DNA from: an uncultured Lachnospiraceae bacterium | Lineage (GTDB): Bacteria > Bacillota > Clostridia > Lachnospirales > Lachnospiraceae | Reading direction: 5' to 3' | DNA: 33,350 bases | Assembly: GCA_902781325.1 (NCBI GenBank) | Contig: CACZJD010000008.1 | Span: 1 to 33,350, forward strand | Shown here: in pieces, positions 1 through 6,711 of the stretch | How the letters are laid out: every line of letters begins with the position of its first letter | Position numbering within the stretch: the first letter of the stretch is position 1 | Program-made: the position numbers and the translations under genes | Notes under the pieces: model-generated | What the model was told of the DNA's origin: nothing | The model's database searches: none | The model's input: only the letters and a program-made list of their open reading frames with translations

Positions 1-1
1 C

Positions 2-238
2 GGCGAACTCATTAATACATCAGCATTACGGCATGATATACAGAGAATCTGCAAGGCAGCGGGCATTGAGCCGTTCGCTCCGTGCGCATTCCGGGCAACA
101 TTCGCTTATAAAGAATTTATGCAGAAGTCTCCCGAATGGCAACATTCGTTCATGGAACTGGCGAAACTGTATAAAGAAGCCACTGCCGAACAGAGAGAGG
201 CGGCCCTTGCTCTACTGAATTCGAACGGAACGAGGTGA
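2..238 (+). pseudogene. 3' end of a chimeric integrase-like remnant, truncated by the window edge
   Basis: An open frame enters from the left edge and stops at the TGA at 236-238. Its first ~34 residues, including HDIQRICKAAGIEPF and CAFRATF, match in order the C-terminal catalytic part of the integrase encoded just downstream (NSDIKSYCEKAEIERF, HAFRATF). The His of the HxxR box is Cys here, and the LGH and catalytic Tyr boxes are absent. After CAFRATF the frame changes character: it becomes a hydrophilic, probably helical tail (residues such as SPEWQHSFMELAKLYKEAT) unlike any integrase end I know. The simplest reading is a recombination scar joining an integrase fragment to the end of another element gene, possibly a repressor-type protein. 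The stop overlaps the downstream ribosome binding site. Function, if any, is unknown. Confidence 0.55.
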
Positions 239-243
239 AAAGC

Positions 244-1431
244 ATGGCAAAGAAGAGTGATAAATCAGCCGATAAGAAGAAATTGCCGATGGGATTCAGA
301 GAGTACAAAGGCGGGTATCAGTACCGCTTCGTGGTAGAAGGCAAGCGCTATAGTGTTTATGGCGCGACTGTAAAAGAATGTCGTGCAAAGGAACTGCAGA
401 AGCGCGAAGAGATCAGCGAAAAGATCTATCGAAAGGGCAAGGGCCTGAAAGTGGAAGAGTATCTCGACAGATGGATCGAGAGCCGGGAGCTGATCATTAA
501 GAGCGCGACAATGAGAACTTACAAGAAGCTGATCAGGCGGATCAGTAACACTCCGATTGATGAGGCTGGAACAAGTTTCGGGAGCCTGAAGCTTGTGGAG
601 CTGGAAGCTCAGAATGTCCGGGATCTGCAGAAGGCATTTCTGCAGGAACAAAAATACATGGACAGCGAAGGTAAGATAGTGAAAATGCGGAAGCTGACAA
701 CGCGAACAGCGAATGATTGTTTATCACTTCTGAAAAAGGCACTGGAAGCGGCAAAGAATGAGCGGATCATAACATGGAATCCTTGTGATCCAGTGGAACG
801 CCTGAAGAGGACAGAGGACCAGGCCCGCGACAATATCCACAGAGCATTAAGCGCTGAAGAGTGGGAAGCATTTAAAAAGGCAGCCGCCGAAAGTCATTAT
901 TATAACTTCTATGTGTTCCTGCTTCACACTGGCTTACGGATCGGGGAAGCCGCCGCGCTGGCGGCGGGAGACATTACCGGCGATGTGATCAGCGTTCACA
1001 AGACTGTGACCCGAACCGAAGATGGTTATGAGATCGCAGAACAGACAAAGACAGACGCAGGCCGGCGGACAGTTCCGCTACGTCCTGAAGCGCGGGAAGC
1101 CCTGGAAGCGCAGAAGGTTAATAATAAGATGCTGGCAACGGACAATGTAATCGACATGAACGCGCCTATCTTCCGGATGCCAAAGGGCGGGATCATCCGG
1201 CCGGATCGGGTGAACAGTGACATAAAGAGTTATTGTGAGAAGGCAGAGATTGAGAGATTCACAGCGCACGCATTCCGGGCCACATTCACAAGCCGATGTG
1301 TAGCTGACGGTGTACCGGTCAAAGAACTAATGGAAATGCTCGGCCACACAGACGTTGAAATGACGCTGGGGCTGTATGCGCACAGCAACGAAGAGCTGAA
1401 AAAGAGCAAGCTGCTTGCAGTCAATTTCTGA
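244..1431 (+). CDS. Tyrosine recombinase / integrase of an integrated mobile element
   Basis: Site-specific recombinase of the phage/ICE integrase family; it would catalyse integration and excision of the element extending to the left. The protein has 395 residues: a basic N-terminal arm-binding region (KKLPMGFREYKGGYQYRF), a SAM-like core-binding domain at about 60-170, and a catalytic domain from about 200. All catalytic residues are visible: R232 (HTGLRIGEA), K269 (QTKTDAGRR), H342 and R345 (HAFR), H368 (LGHTD) and nucleophile Y378 (LYAHS). I chose ATG 244 because GAGGTG at 232-237 lies 6 nt upstream; a GTG at 235 in the same frame lies inside that ribosome binding site. A strong terminator follows. 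The gene is transcribed toward the nearby tRNA and a candidate attachment site, as is usual at element ends. It looks intact. Confidence 0.93.
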   Translation: MAKKSDKSADKKKLPMGFREYKGGYQYRFVVEGKRYSVYGATVKECRAKELQKREEISEKIYRKGKGLKVEEYLDRWIESRELIIKSATMRTYKKLIRRISNTPIDEAGTSFGSLKLVELEAQNVRDLQKAFLQEQKYMDSEGKIVKMRKLTTRTANDCLSLLKKALEAAKNERIITWNPCDPVERLKRTEDQARDNIHRALSAEEWEAFKKAAAESHYYNFYVFLLHTGLRIGEAAALAAGDITGDVISVHKTVTRTEDGYEIAEQTKTDAGRRTVPLRPEAREALEAQKVNNKMLATDNVIDMNAPIFRMPKGGIIRPDRVNSDIKSYCEKAEIERFTAHAFRATFTSRCVADGVPVKELMEMLGHTDVEMTLGLYAHSNEELKKSKLLAVNF

Positions 1432-1441
1432 TCAGCGTATT

Positions 1442-1477
1442 GAAGGAAGTCTTTAAACAGACTTCCTTCTTTTGTTT
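1442..1477 (+). terminator. Intrinsic terminator of the integrase gene
   Basis: A perfect 11-bp stem, GAAGGAAGTCT (1442-1452) with AGACTTCCTTC (1459-1469), a 6-nt loop, then TTTTGTTT. It begins 11 nt after the integrase stop. Confidence 0.9.
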
Positions 1478-1674
1478 CCAGGATCTTTCACAAATTGCGC
1501 CGGCGCAAATATGACCGCGAAACGCTGATAGATACAATGCAGATCTGTATTCCTCGATCGCAGAAGGACCGCTGCCGGATACATGAAAAAGGCGCTGGCA
1601 GCAGGCAGAAACAGACAAAATACACCAATTATGCAGGCGCAAGTACCTGGAAAGCCTTTATTTATAAGGCTTCT
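1478..1674. other. Non-coding stretch between integrase and repeat cluster
   Basis: I see no convincing gene here. An open frame starting at 1495 has no ribosome binding site and a low-complexity basic translation. The only structure is a 7-bp hairpin, AAGCCTT (1652-1658) with AAGGCTT (1666-1672), just before the tandem repeats. The stretch is probably part of the element end. Confidence 0.5.
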
Positions 1675-1710
1675 GTAGCCCTCACAGCAGCCCACAAAGT
1701 AGCCCATTTT
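1675..1710. repeat. Three tandem 12-bp imperfect repeats, candidate integrase arm sites
   Basis: Three consecutive 12-bp units, GTAGCCCTCACA (1675-1686), GCAGCCCACAAA (1687-1698) and GTAGCCCATTTT (1699-1710), share G-Y-AGCCC at the same phase. Closely spaced direct repeats next to an integrase gene and an inverted-repeat core are typical of arm-type binding sites of heterobivalent tyrosine recombinases. The repeats are seen directly; the arm-site role is inferred. Confidence 0.55.
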
Positions 1711-1733
1711 GACCGAAAAAAGGCCGTTTTTTG

Positions 1734-1756
1734 GTGGTTATTGCGGTACTAACCAC
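1734..1756. other. Candidate attachment (att) core: inverted repeat around a 9-bp centre
   Basis: GTGGTTA (1734-1740) and TAACCAC (1750-1756) are perfect inverted repeats around TTGCGGTAC. This is the usual form of a tyrosine recombinase crossover site: two core-type binding sites flanking a short overlap. It sits 23 bp right of the tandem repeats and 105 bp left of the tRNA gene. An A/T-rich near-palindrome at 1712-1735 abuts it. If it is the core, the element boundary lies here rather than inside the tRNA gene. The second att copy is outside the window, so the role remains a hypothesis. Confidence 0.4.
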
Positions 1757-1818
1757 AACACACAACAACATGAACCGAGGTACGGAAAAGCCGATAAATA
1801 AGGGCTTTTTCGGGCATT

Positions 1819-1849
1819 AAAAAGCCTTCACTGGCATTCAGTGAAGGCT
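1819..1849 (-). terminator. Intrinsic terminator of tRNA-Trp
   Basis: Read on the minus strand, AGCCTTCACTG (1849-1839) pairs perfectly with CAGTGAAGGCT (1833-1823) across a 5-nt loop and runs into a T5 tract (1823-1819). It begins 13 nt past the tRNA 3' end. Confidence 0.88.
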
Positions 1850-1861
1850 GATGAATTGGAG

Positions 1862-1932
1862 CAGGGGAAGAGGGATTCGAACCCCCATGAACGGTTTTGG
1901 AGACCGTGATACTGCCATTGTATGATTCCCCT
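1862..1932 (-). tRNA. tRNA-Trp (anticodon CCA)
   Basis: On the minus strand this 71-nt sequence folds as a standard tRNA. The acceptor stem is AGGGGAA/TTCCCCT with a G discriminator at 1862. The D stem is ATAC/GTAT. The anticodon stem is ACGGT/ACCGT with loop CTCCAAA, giving anticodon CCA. The variable loop has 4 nt, and the T stem GGGGG/CCCTC carries loop TTCGAAT. The 3' CCA is not encoded. The gene has its own promoter and terminator and appears to be a single-gene unit. Confidence 0.96.
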
Positions 1933-1973
1933 ATTTAATTGCGCTGCGGCGTTTTTGTCCGTCAACATTTGAG

Positions 1974-2002
1974 AGTATATCACAACATATTAGGATGTTC
2001 AA
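1974..2002 (-). promoter_or_regulatory. Promoter of tRNA-Trp
   Basis: On the minus strand: -35 TTGAAC (2002-1997), a 17-nt spacer and -10 TATACT (1979-1974), about 40 nt upstream of the tRNA 5' end. It is a close match to the housekeeping sigma consensus. Confidence 0.8.
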
Positions 2003-2048
2003 CTAAAATTTACGGAGAAGTAAATAAAATCATTAGACATACCGTGTA

Positions 2049-2076
2049 TGTACATTTTGAATTCCTATGATATAAT
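2049..2076 (+). promoter_or_regulatory. Likely extended -10 promoter of purL
   Basis: TATAAT at 2071-2076 preceded by TG (2068-2069) gives an extended -10. The best -35 is a poor TGTACA (2049-2054) with a 16-nt spacer. It lies about 50 nt upstream of the ATG at 2131. No purine riboswitch fold was recognised in the short leader. Confidence 0.55.
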
Positions 2077-2130
2077 TCCTTGAGACAATAATACAAATCA
2101 CTTACCCCATAGGAGGAGAGAGCGCGATCT

Positions 2131-2241
2131 ATGAGTAAAGTCAGACGGATCTATGTTGAGAAGAATAGGCTTTTTGGCAGTGAAAGGGCTTACCGGTGTT
2201 CGGAAACTGATCCGATACGATGTGGAGAATGTCTCCGATGA
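2131..2241 (+). other. Displaced N-terminal segment of PurL in another frame
   Basis: An AGGAGG at 2111-2116 precedes an ATG at 2131 that encodes MSKVRRIYVEKN, the characteristic start of clostridial large PurL proteins. This frame then reads nonsense and stops at 2239-2241. The rest of PurL (from LTGVRKLIRYDVENV) continues in the +1 frame. Only about 8 residues separate the two conserved blocks where relatives, from memory, have about 24. That suggests a small deletion that also shifts the frame, or a deletion plus an indel near the T5 run at 2171-2175. Confidence 0.7.
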
Positions 2242-5200
2242 AGTTTTTGAAACCGCGTGCAGGACTGTCTTTTCAGAGCCGCCCGTGGATATTCTTTACA
2301 GAGAAACTATTGAGATTCCCGCGAACGGGCATGTTTTCAGCGTTGAGGCCCTTCCCGGACAATTCGACCAGAGAGCGGACAGCGCGGTCCAGTGCGTCCA
2401 GTTCCTGAATGAAAACGAACAGCCTGTGATCAGGACGGCGGAGACATATATTCTTCTCGGTGATATCACTGATGAGGAACTTGAGAGGATCAAGCATTAC
2501 TGCATCAATCCTGTCGACTCCCGGGAGACCGGTATGGAGAAGCCCGAAACGCTTCAGATGGATTACCCGGAAGCGGAGGATGTCAAGGTCATGACCGGAA
2601 TGACTCAGATGAACGAAGCCGAGCTTATGGATCTCTATACTTCCCTCGGGCTGGCGATGACTGCCAACGATTTCAAGTTCATTCAGGAATATTTTGCCGG
2701 AACAGAGCACAGAGATCCCACCATCACCGAGATCCGTGTTCTGGATACCTACTGGTCGGATCACTGCCGCCATACCACTTTCTCCACAGAGCTTCGCGAC
2801 GTGGAATTTGAGGACGGCTATTACAGGGATATCATCGAGCCCACTTATTTAAGTTATCTCGACACGAGAGAAGAGTTTTATAAAGACCGCGAAGACAAAT
2901 ATGTCTGCCTGATGGATCTCGCAATCATGGGCATGAAGAAACTCAAGGCAGACGGCAAGCTCACGGATCAGGAAGAATCCGATGAGAACAATGCCTGCTC
3001 TGTTGTAGTGCCCGTAGAGGTGGATTACGGCAACGGTCCTCAGACAGAGGAGTGGCTTGTCTTCTTCAAAAATGAGACCCACAATCATCCCACCGAGATC
3101 GAGCCTTTCGGCGGCGCGGCCACATGTCTTGGCGGCGCGATCCGCGATCCTCTTTCCGGAAGAGGCTATGTTTATCAGGCAATGCGCGTGACTGGCGCGG
3201 CAGACCCTACGGTTCCCGTATCCGAGACTCTCGAGAATAAACTTCCACAGAAGAAACTTGTCACGGGAGCTGCAAAGGGATATTCCAGTTACGGCAATCA
3301 GATCGGTCTTGCCACAGGACTGGTCAAGGAGATCTACCATCCCGGCTATGTCGCCAAGAGAATGGAGATCGGCGCAGTCATGGGTGCTGCGGCGCGAAAA
3401 AATGTAAAGCGTGAGAACAGCGATCCCGGCGATATCATCATCCTGCTCGGCGGCCGCACAGGACGTGACGGAATGGGCGGAGCGACCGGCTCCTCCAAGG
3501 CGCACAACGACCAGTCCCTGACAGACTGCGGGGCTGAAGTCCAGAAGGGAAATGCTCCCACTGAGAGAAAACTCCAGAGACTCTTCAGGAGACCTGAAGT
3601 ATCAAGCCTTATCAAGAAGTGCAACGACTTCGGAGCCGGCGGCGTATCTGTGGCGATCGGCGAGCTTGCAGACGGACTTAAGGTCAATCTCGACCTTGTT
3701 CCCAAGAAGTACGAAGGTCTGGACGGAACGGAACTGGCCATCTCCGAATCTCAGGAGAGAATGGCTGTAGTAGTTGCTCCCGAGGATAAAGAGCAGTTCC
3801 TTGCATACGCGGCGGAAGAGAATCTCGAGGCTACTCCCGTGGCTGTAGTCACAAAAGAGCCCAGGCTTGTACTCAACTGGAGAGGCAAGCCCGTAGTAGA
3901 TATCTCAAGAGCCTTCCTTGACACGAACGGCGCGCATCAGGCCACAGACGTAAAGGTGCTCATGCCCTCCGAGAAGGACAATTATCTCAATAAATTCGCC
4001 AGTGAGGGCGTTAGGGAGACTTTCGGGGACCGCAGAAACCGCGATATGACCGGAGAGGACTTTGAAAAAGCCATGCAGAGTTCTCTGTCGGATCTCAATG
4101 TATGCTCTCAGAAGGGACTTGTTGAGATGTTCGACGCCTCCATCGGAGCCGGCACAGTGGATATGCCTTACGGCGGAAAGTATCAGCTGACCGAGACCCA
4201 GACGATGATCGCCAAACTCCCTGTACTGGGAGGCGAGACCGATACAGTGACCATGATGAGTTACGGATTTGATCCTTATCTCAGTTCATGGAGCCCTTAT
4301 CACGGCGCGGTTTACGCTGTGACACAGTCAGTCGCCAAGGCAGTGGCGGCGGGCGGTGATCTCACAAAGCTTCATCTTACTTTCCAGGAATACTTTGGCA
4401 GGATGTCCAAGGATCCTGAACGCTGGAGCCAGCCTTTCTCAGCCCTTCTGGGCGCCTATGACGCGCAGCTGGGGTTCGGGATCGGCAGTATCGGCGGCAA
4501 GGACAGTATGTCCGGAACCTTTAATGATATAGACGTTCCTCCGACGCTGGTATCTTTTGCCGTGGACGTGGCGAAGATCGGCGACGTGATCACTCCCGAA
4601 CTCAAGAAGACCGGCGACAAACTGGTTCAGATCGACATCGAGAGAGATGAATACGACATTCCGGTCTACAGGGACGTGTGCGCGATCTACGGGCAGGTCA
4701 CTGAGCTCATGAGAGAAGGTAAAGTGAAAGCTGCTTACGCTGTTGACTGCTACGGCGCGGCTCCCGCGGCCGCCAAGATGGCCTTCGGAAACGGATTCGG
4801 CGTCGAATTTGCGGATGAGATTCCCCTCAAGCACCTGTTCAGGAACAGAATCGGAGACCTGATCCTTGAGATGGAACCCGGATGTGAAGAGATTCTCGAG
4901 GAGCGTATTCCCGACAACTATACTGTGATCGGCACAGTCACAGAAGATGGCTGCGGCGCGGCCTTTACATGGCGCGGCGCTTCAGTTTCCATCAGGGACG
5001 CTGTAAAGACCTGGAAAGCGCCTCTGGAAAAGGTATTCCCTACAAAGGCGTCAACTGACACTACAGTGATCGACACGCCCATCTATGACAAGGGCAGCAT
5101 TGCTGTCTGCAGTCATAAGATCGCTCAGCCCACAGTCTTTATTCCGGTATTCCCCGGTACGAACTGTGAGTATGATACAGCAGCAGCTTTTGAGGCGGCC

Positions 5201-5923
5201 GGAGCCAGGACGATTACAAGGGTATTCACAAACCTCAGCCCTCTGGATATCAGAGAGAGCATAAACGCCTATGCCAAGGCTATTGATGAAGCCCAGATCA
5301 TCATGTTCCCGGGAGGATTCTCCGCCGGTGACGAGCCCGACGGCAGCGCCAAGTTCTTCGCGACGGCATTCAGAAACGCCGTGATCGAGGACGCGGTGGG
5401 CGACCTGCTTGGCAAGAGAGACGGACTGATCCTCGGAATCTGCAACGGTTTCCAGGCACTGATCAAACTCGGCCTGGTTCCGGGCGGCAAGATCACAGGA
5501 CAGAATGAAGATTCTCCCACTCTGACCTACAATACGATCGGCCGCCATATCTCCAAGATGGCCTACACCAAGGTCGTGACTAACAAGTCCCCCTGGCTTG
5601 CAGGCGCTCAGCTCGGAGGTGTGTACACGAACCCCGCTTCTCACGGAGAGGGCAGGTTTGTAGCTCCCAGGGAGTGGATCGACAGACTCTTCGCAAACGG
5701 TCAGGTAGCTACGCAGTACTGCGATCCGGATGGAAACATTTCCATGGACGAGGAGTGGAACATCAACGGTTCCTATGCGGCGATCGAGGGTATTACCTCT
5801 CCCGACGGAAGGATCCTCGGAAAGATGGCTCACTGCGAGAGAAAGGGAAGCGGTGTCAACCTCAATATTTACGGAGAGCAGGATCTCCGGCTCTTTGAGA
5901 GCGGCGTGCGCTATTTTAAATAA
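2153..5923 (+). CDS. purL: Phosphoribosylformylglycinamidine synthase, single-chain type (5' end disrupted)
   Basis: ATP- and glutamine-dependent conversion of FGAR to FGAM, the fourth step of de novo purine synthesis. The 1256-residue frame contains a shortened PurS-like N-terminal domain, a linker with WSDHCRHTTF starting at W201, and two AIR-synthase-like halves (NETHNHPTEIEPFGGAATC in the first, GGKDSMSGTF in the second). It ends in a class I glutamine amidotransferase domain with nucleophile C1097 (GICNGFQAL), H1227 and E1229 (MAHCER). The body looks intact, but the first conserved block (MSKVRRIYVEK) is in a different frame starting at 2131. The ATG at 2153 used here lies within the codons for that block and has no ribosome binding site of its own. 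The protein may therefore be made poorly from an internal start, or the sequence may contain an error. A strong terminator follows, so this is a one-gene unit. Confidence 0.9.
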   Translation: MLRRIGFLAVKGLTGVRKLIRYDVENVSDEVFETACRTVFSEPPVDILYRETIEIPANGHVFSVEALPGQFDQRADSAVQCVQFLNENEQPVIRTAETYILLGDITDEELERIKHYCINPVDSRETGMEKPETLQMDYPEAEDVKVMTGMTQMNEAELMDLYTSLGLAMTANDFKFIQEYFAGTEHRDPTITEIRVLDTYWSDHCRHTTFSTELRDVEFEDGYYRDIIEPTYLSYLDTREEFYKDREDKYVCLMDLAIMGMKKLKADGKLTDQEESDENNACSVVVPVEVDYGNGPQTEEWLVFFKNETHNHPTEIEPFGGAATCLGGAIRDPLSGRGYVYQAMRVTGAADPTVPVSETLENKLPQKKLVTGAAKGYSSYGNQIGLATGLVKEIYHPGYVAKRMEIGAVMGAAARKNVKRENSDPGDIIILLGGRTGRDGMGGATGSSKAHNDQSLTDCGAEVQKGNAPTERKLQRLFRRPEVSSLIKKCNDFGAGGVSVAIGELADGLKVNLDLVPKKYEGLDGTELAISESQERMAVVVAPEDKEQFLAYAAEENLEATPVAVVTKEPRLVLNWRGKPVVDISRAFLDTNGAHQATDVKVLMPSEKDNYLNKFASEGVRETFGDRRNRDMTGEDFEKAMQSSLSDLNVCSQKGLVEMFDASIGAGTVDMPYGGKYQLTETQTMIAKLPVLGGETDTVTMMSYGFDPYLSSWSPYHGAVYAVTQSVAKAVAAGGDLTKLHLTFQEYFGRMSKDPERWSQPFSALLGAYDAQLGFGIGSIGGKDSMSGTFNDIDVPPTLVSFAVDVAKIGDVITPELKKTGDKLVQIDIERDEYDIPVYRDVCAIYGQVTELMREGKVKAAYAVDCYGAAPAAAKMAFGNGFGVEFADEIPLKHLFRNRIGDLILEMEPGCEEILEERIPDNYTVIGTVTEDGCGAAFTWRGASVSIRDAVKTWKAPLEKVFPTKASTDTTVIDTPIYDKGSIAVCSHKIAQPTVFIPVFPGTNCEYDTAAAFEAAGARTITRVFTNLSPLDIRESINAYAKAIDEAQIIMFPGGFSAGDEPDGSAKFFATAFRNAVIEDAVGDLLGKRDGLILGICNGFQALIKLGLVPGGKITGQNEDSPTLTYNTIGRHISKMAYTKVVTNKSPWLAGAQLGGVYTNPASHGEGRFVAPREWIDRLFANGQVATQYCDPDGNISMDEEWNINGSYAAIEGITSPDGRILGKMAHCERKGSGVNLNIYGEQDLRLFESGVRYFK

Positions 5924-5937
5924 TTGTTGAACTATAT

Positions 5938-5977
5938 GGAGTATGTGCGGATCCTGCCGCGCATACTCCGTGTTTTG
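5938..5977 (+). terminator. Intrinsic terminator of purL
   Basis: A 13-bp stem with one G-T pair, GGAGTATGTGCGG (5938-5950) with CCGCGCATACTCC (5957-5969), a 6-nt loop, then GTGTTTTG. Confidence 0.85.
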
Positions 5978-6008
5978 AACTGCCGCGGACATGTCAAAAG
6001 AGAGAAAA

Positions 6009-6686
6009 ATGCCAATGAATCCCAATTACAGCAGGATCTTGGAAAAGGAAATACAGAGACTCGACGAGAGCGGCATTAAGCCCAGGCTTCTTCTGCACAG
6101 CTGCTGCGCGCCCTGCTCGAGTTATGTGATGGAATATCTCAGAGAACATTTCAGGATCACGGTCTTTTATTACAATCCGAACATCACTTCAGCTGAAGAA
6201 TACAATTACAGGCTGTCGGAAGAAAAGAGGCTGATCGAGGCCTATAACCGGCAGGTGGAAACACAGGATTTCGTGGGAATGAACTCAACCCCGAGAGCGG
6301 AAAAGATTGAAATACTCGAATGCCCTTACGACCCCGAAAACTATCTGAAGGCCGTAAAGGGATATGAAGACTGCCCGGAAGGCGGCGACCGGTGCGGGAT
6401 CTGTTTCGAAATGAGACTGAGAAAGACTGCCGAAGCCGCGCGGGATGGCGGATATGACTGTTTTACCACTACGCTGACTATAAGTCCCCTCAAAAACGCG
6501 GCGAGGCTCAACGAGATCGGAGAGAGAGTCGGCGCGGAATACGGCATAGCATTTCTGCCCTCCGATTTCAAGAAAAAGAACGGCTTTAAGAGATCCATTG
6601 AACTGTCCGCACAGTTTGATCTCTACAGACAGAATTACTGCGGTTGCGGCTTTTCGAAAAGACAAGCGCAGAAGACAAATACTTAA
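6009..6686 (+). CDS. queH: Epoxyqueuosine reductase QueH
   Basis: Reduces epoxyqueuosine to queuosine in tRNA, the last step of queuosine modification; it is the non-cobalamin alternative to QueG. The Cys-rich family signature (former DUF208) is complete: LLLHSCCAPCSSYV near the N terminus (C32, C33, C36 from the chosen start), a CPYD box, GDRCGICFEMRL, and YCGCGFS near the C terminus. These cysteines are expected to bind an iron-sulfur cluster and a second metal site. The start is uncertain. ATG 6009 and ATG 6015 both follow a weak AAAAGAGAG (5996-6004), while an in-frame ATG at 5991 has no ribosome binding site. I use 6009. The argS start lies 25 nt downstream, so the two genes are probably co-transcribed. 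No other queuosine gene is in the window. Confidence 0.9.
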   Translation: MPMNPNYSRILEKEIQRLDESGIKPRLLLHSCCAPCSSYVMEYLREHFRITVFYYNPNITSAEEYNYRLSEEKRLIEAYNRQVETQDFVGMNSTPRAEKIEILECPYDPENYLKAVKGYEDCPEGGDRCGICFEMRLRKTAEAARDGGYDCFTTTLTISPLKNAARLNEIGERVGAEYGIAFLPSDFKKKNGFKRSIELSAQFDLYRQNYCGCGFSKRQAQKTNT

Positions 6687-6711
6687 TTACAGCAAAGACA
6701 AGGAGAATACA

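Noticed and set aside
1495-1752. An 85-codon open frame between the integrase and the tRNA.
   Set aside because: No ribosome binding site, low-complexity basic translation, and it runs through the tandem repeats and att-like inverted repeat. Better explained as chance.
1862-1932. tRNA-Trp 3' end as the integration site.
   Set aside because: Orientation would fit, but no repeat of the tRNA 3' end is visible in the window, and a better core-like inverted repeat lies 105 bp away. Kept open but not claimed.
2077-2130. Purine-responsive riboswitch before purL.
   Set aside because: The leader from the predicted start is only about 50 nt and shows no three-way junction or purine aptamer core.
6687-6711. 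T-box leader for argS, and likewise for glnS at 20245-20297.
   Set aside because: Gaps of 25 and 53 nt are far too short, and no T-box sequence with a following terminator is present.
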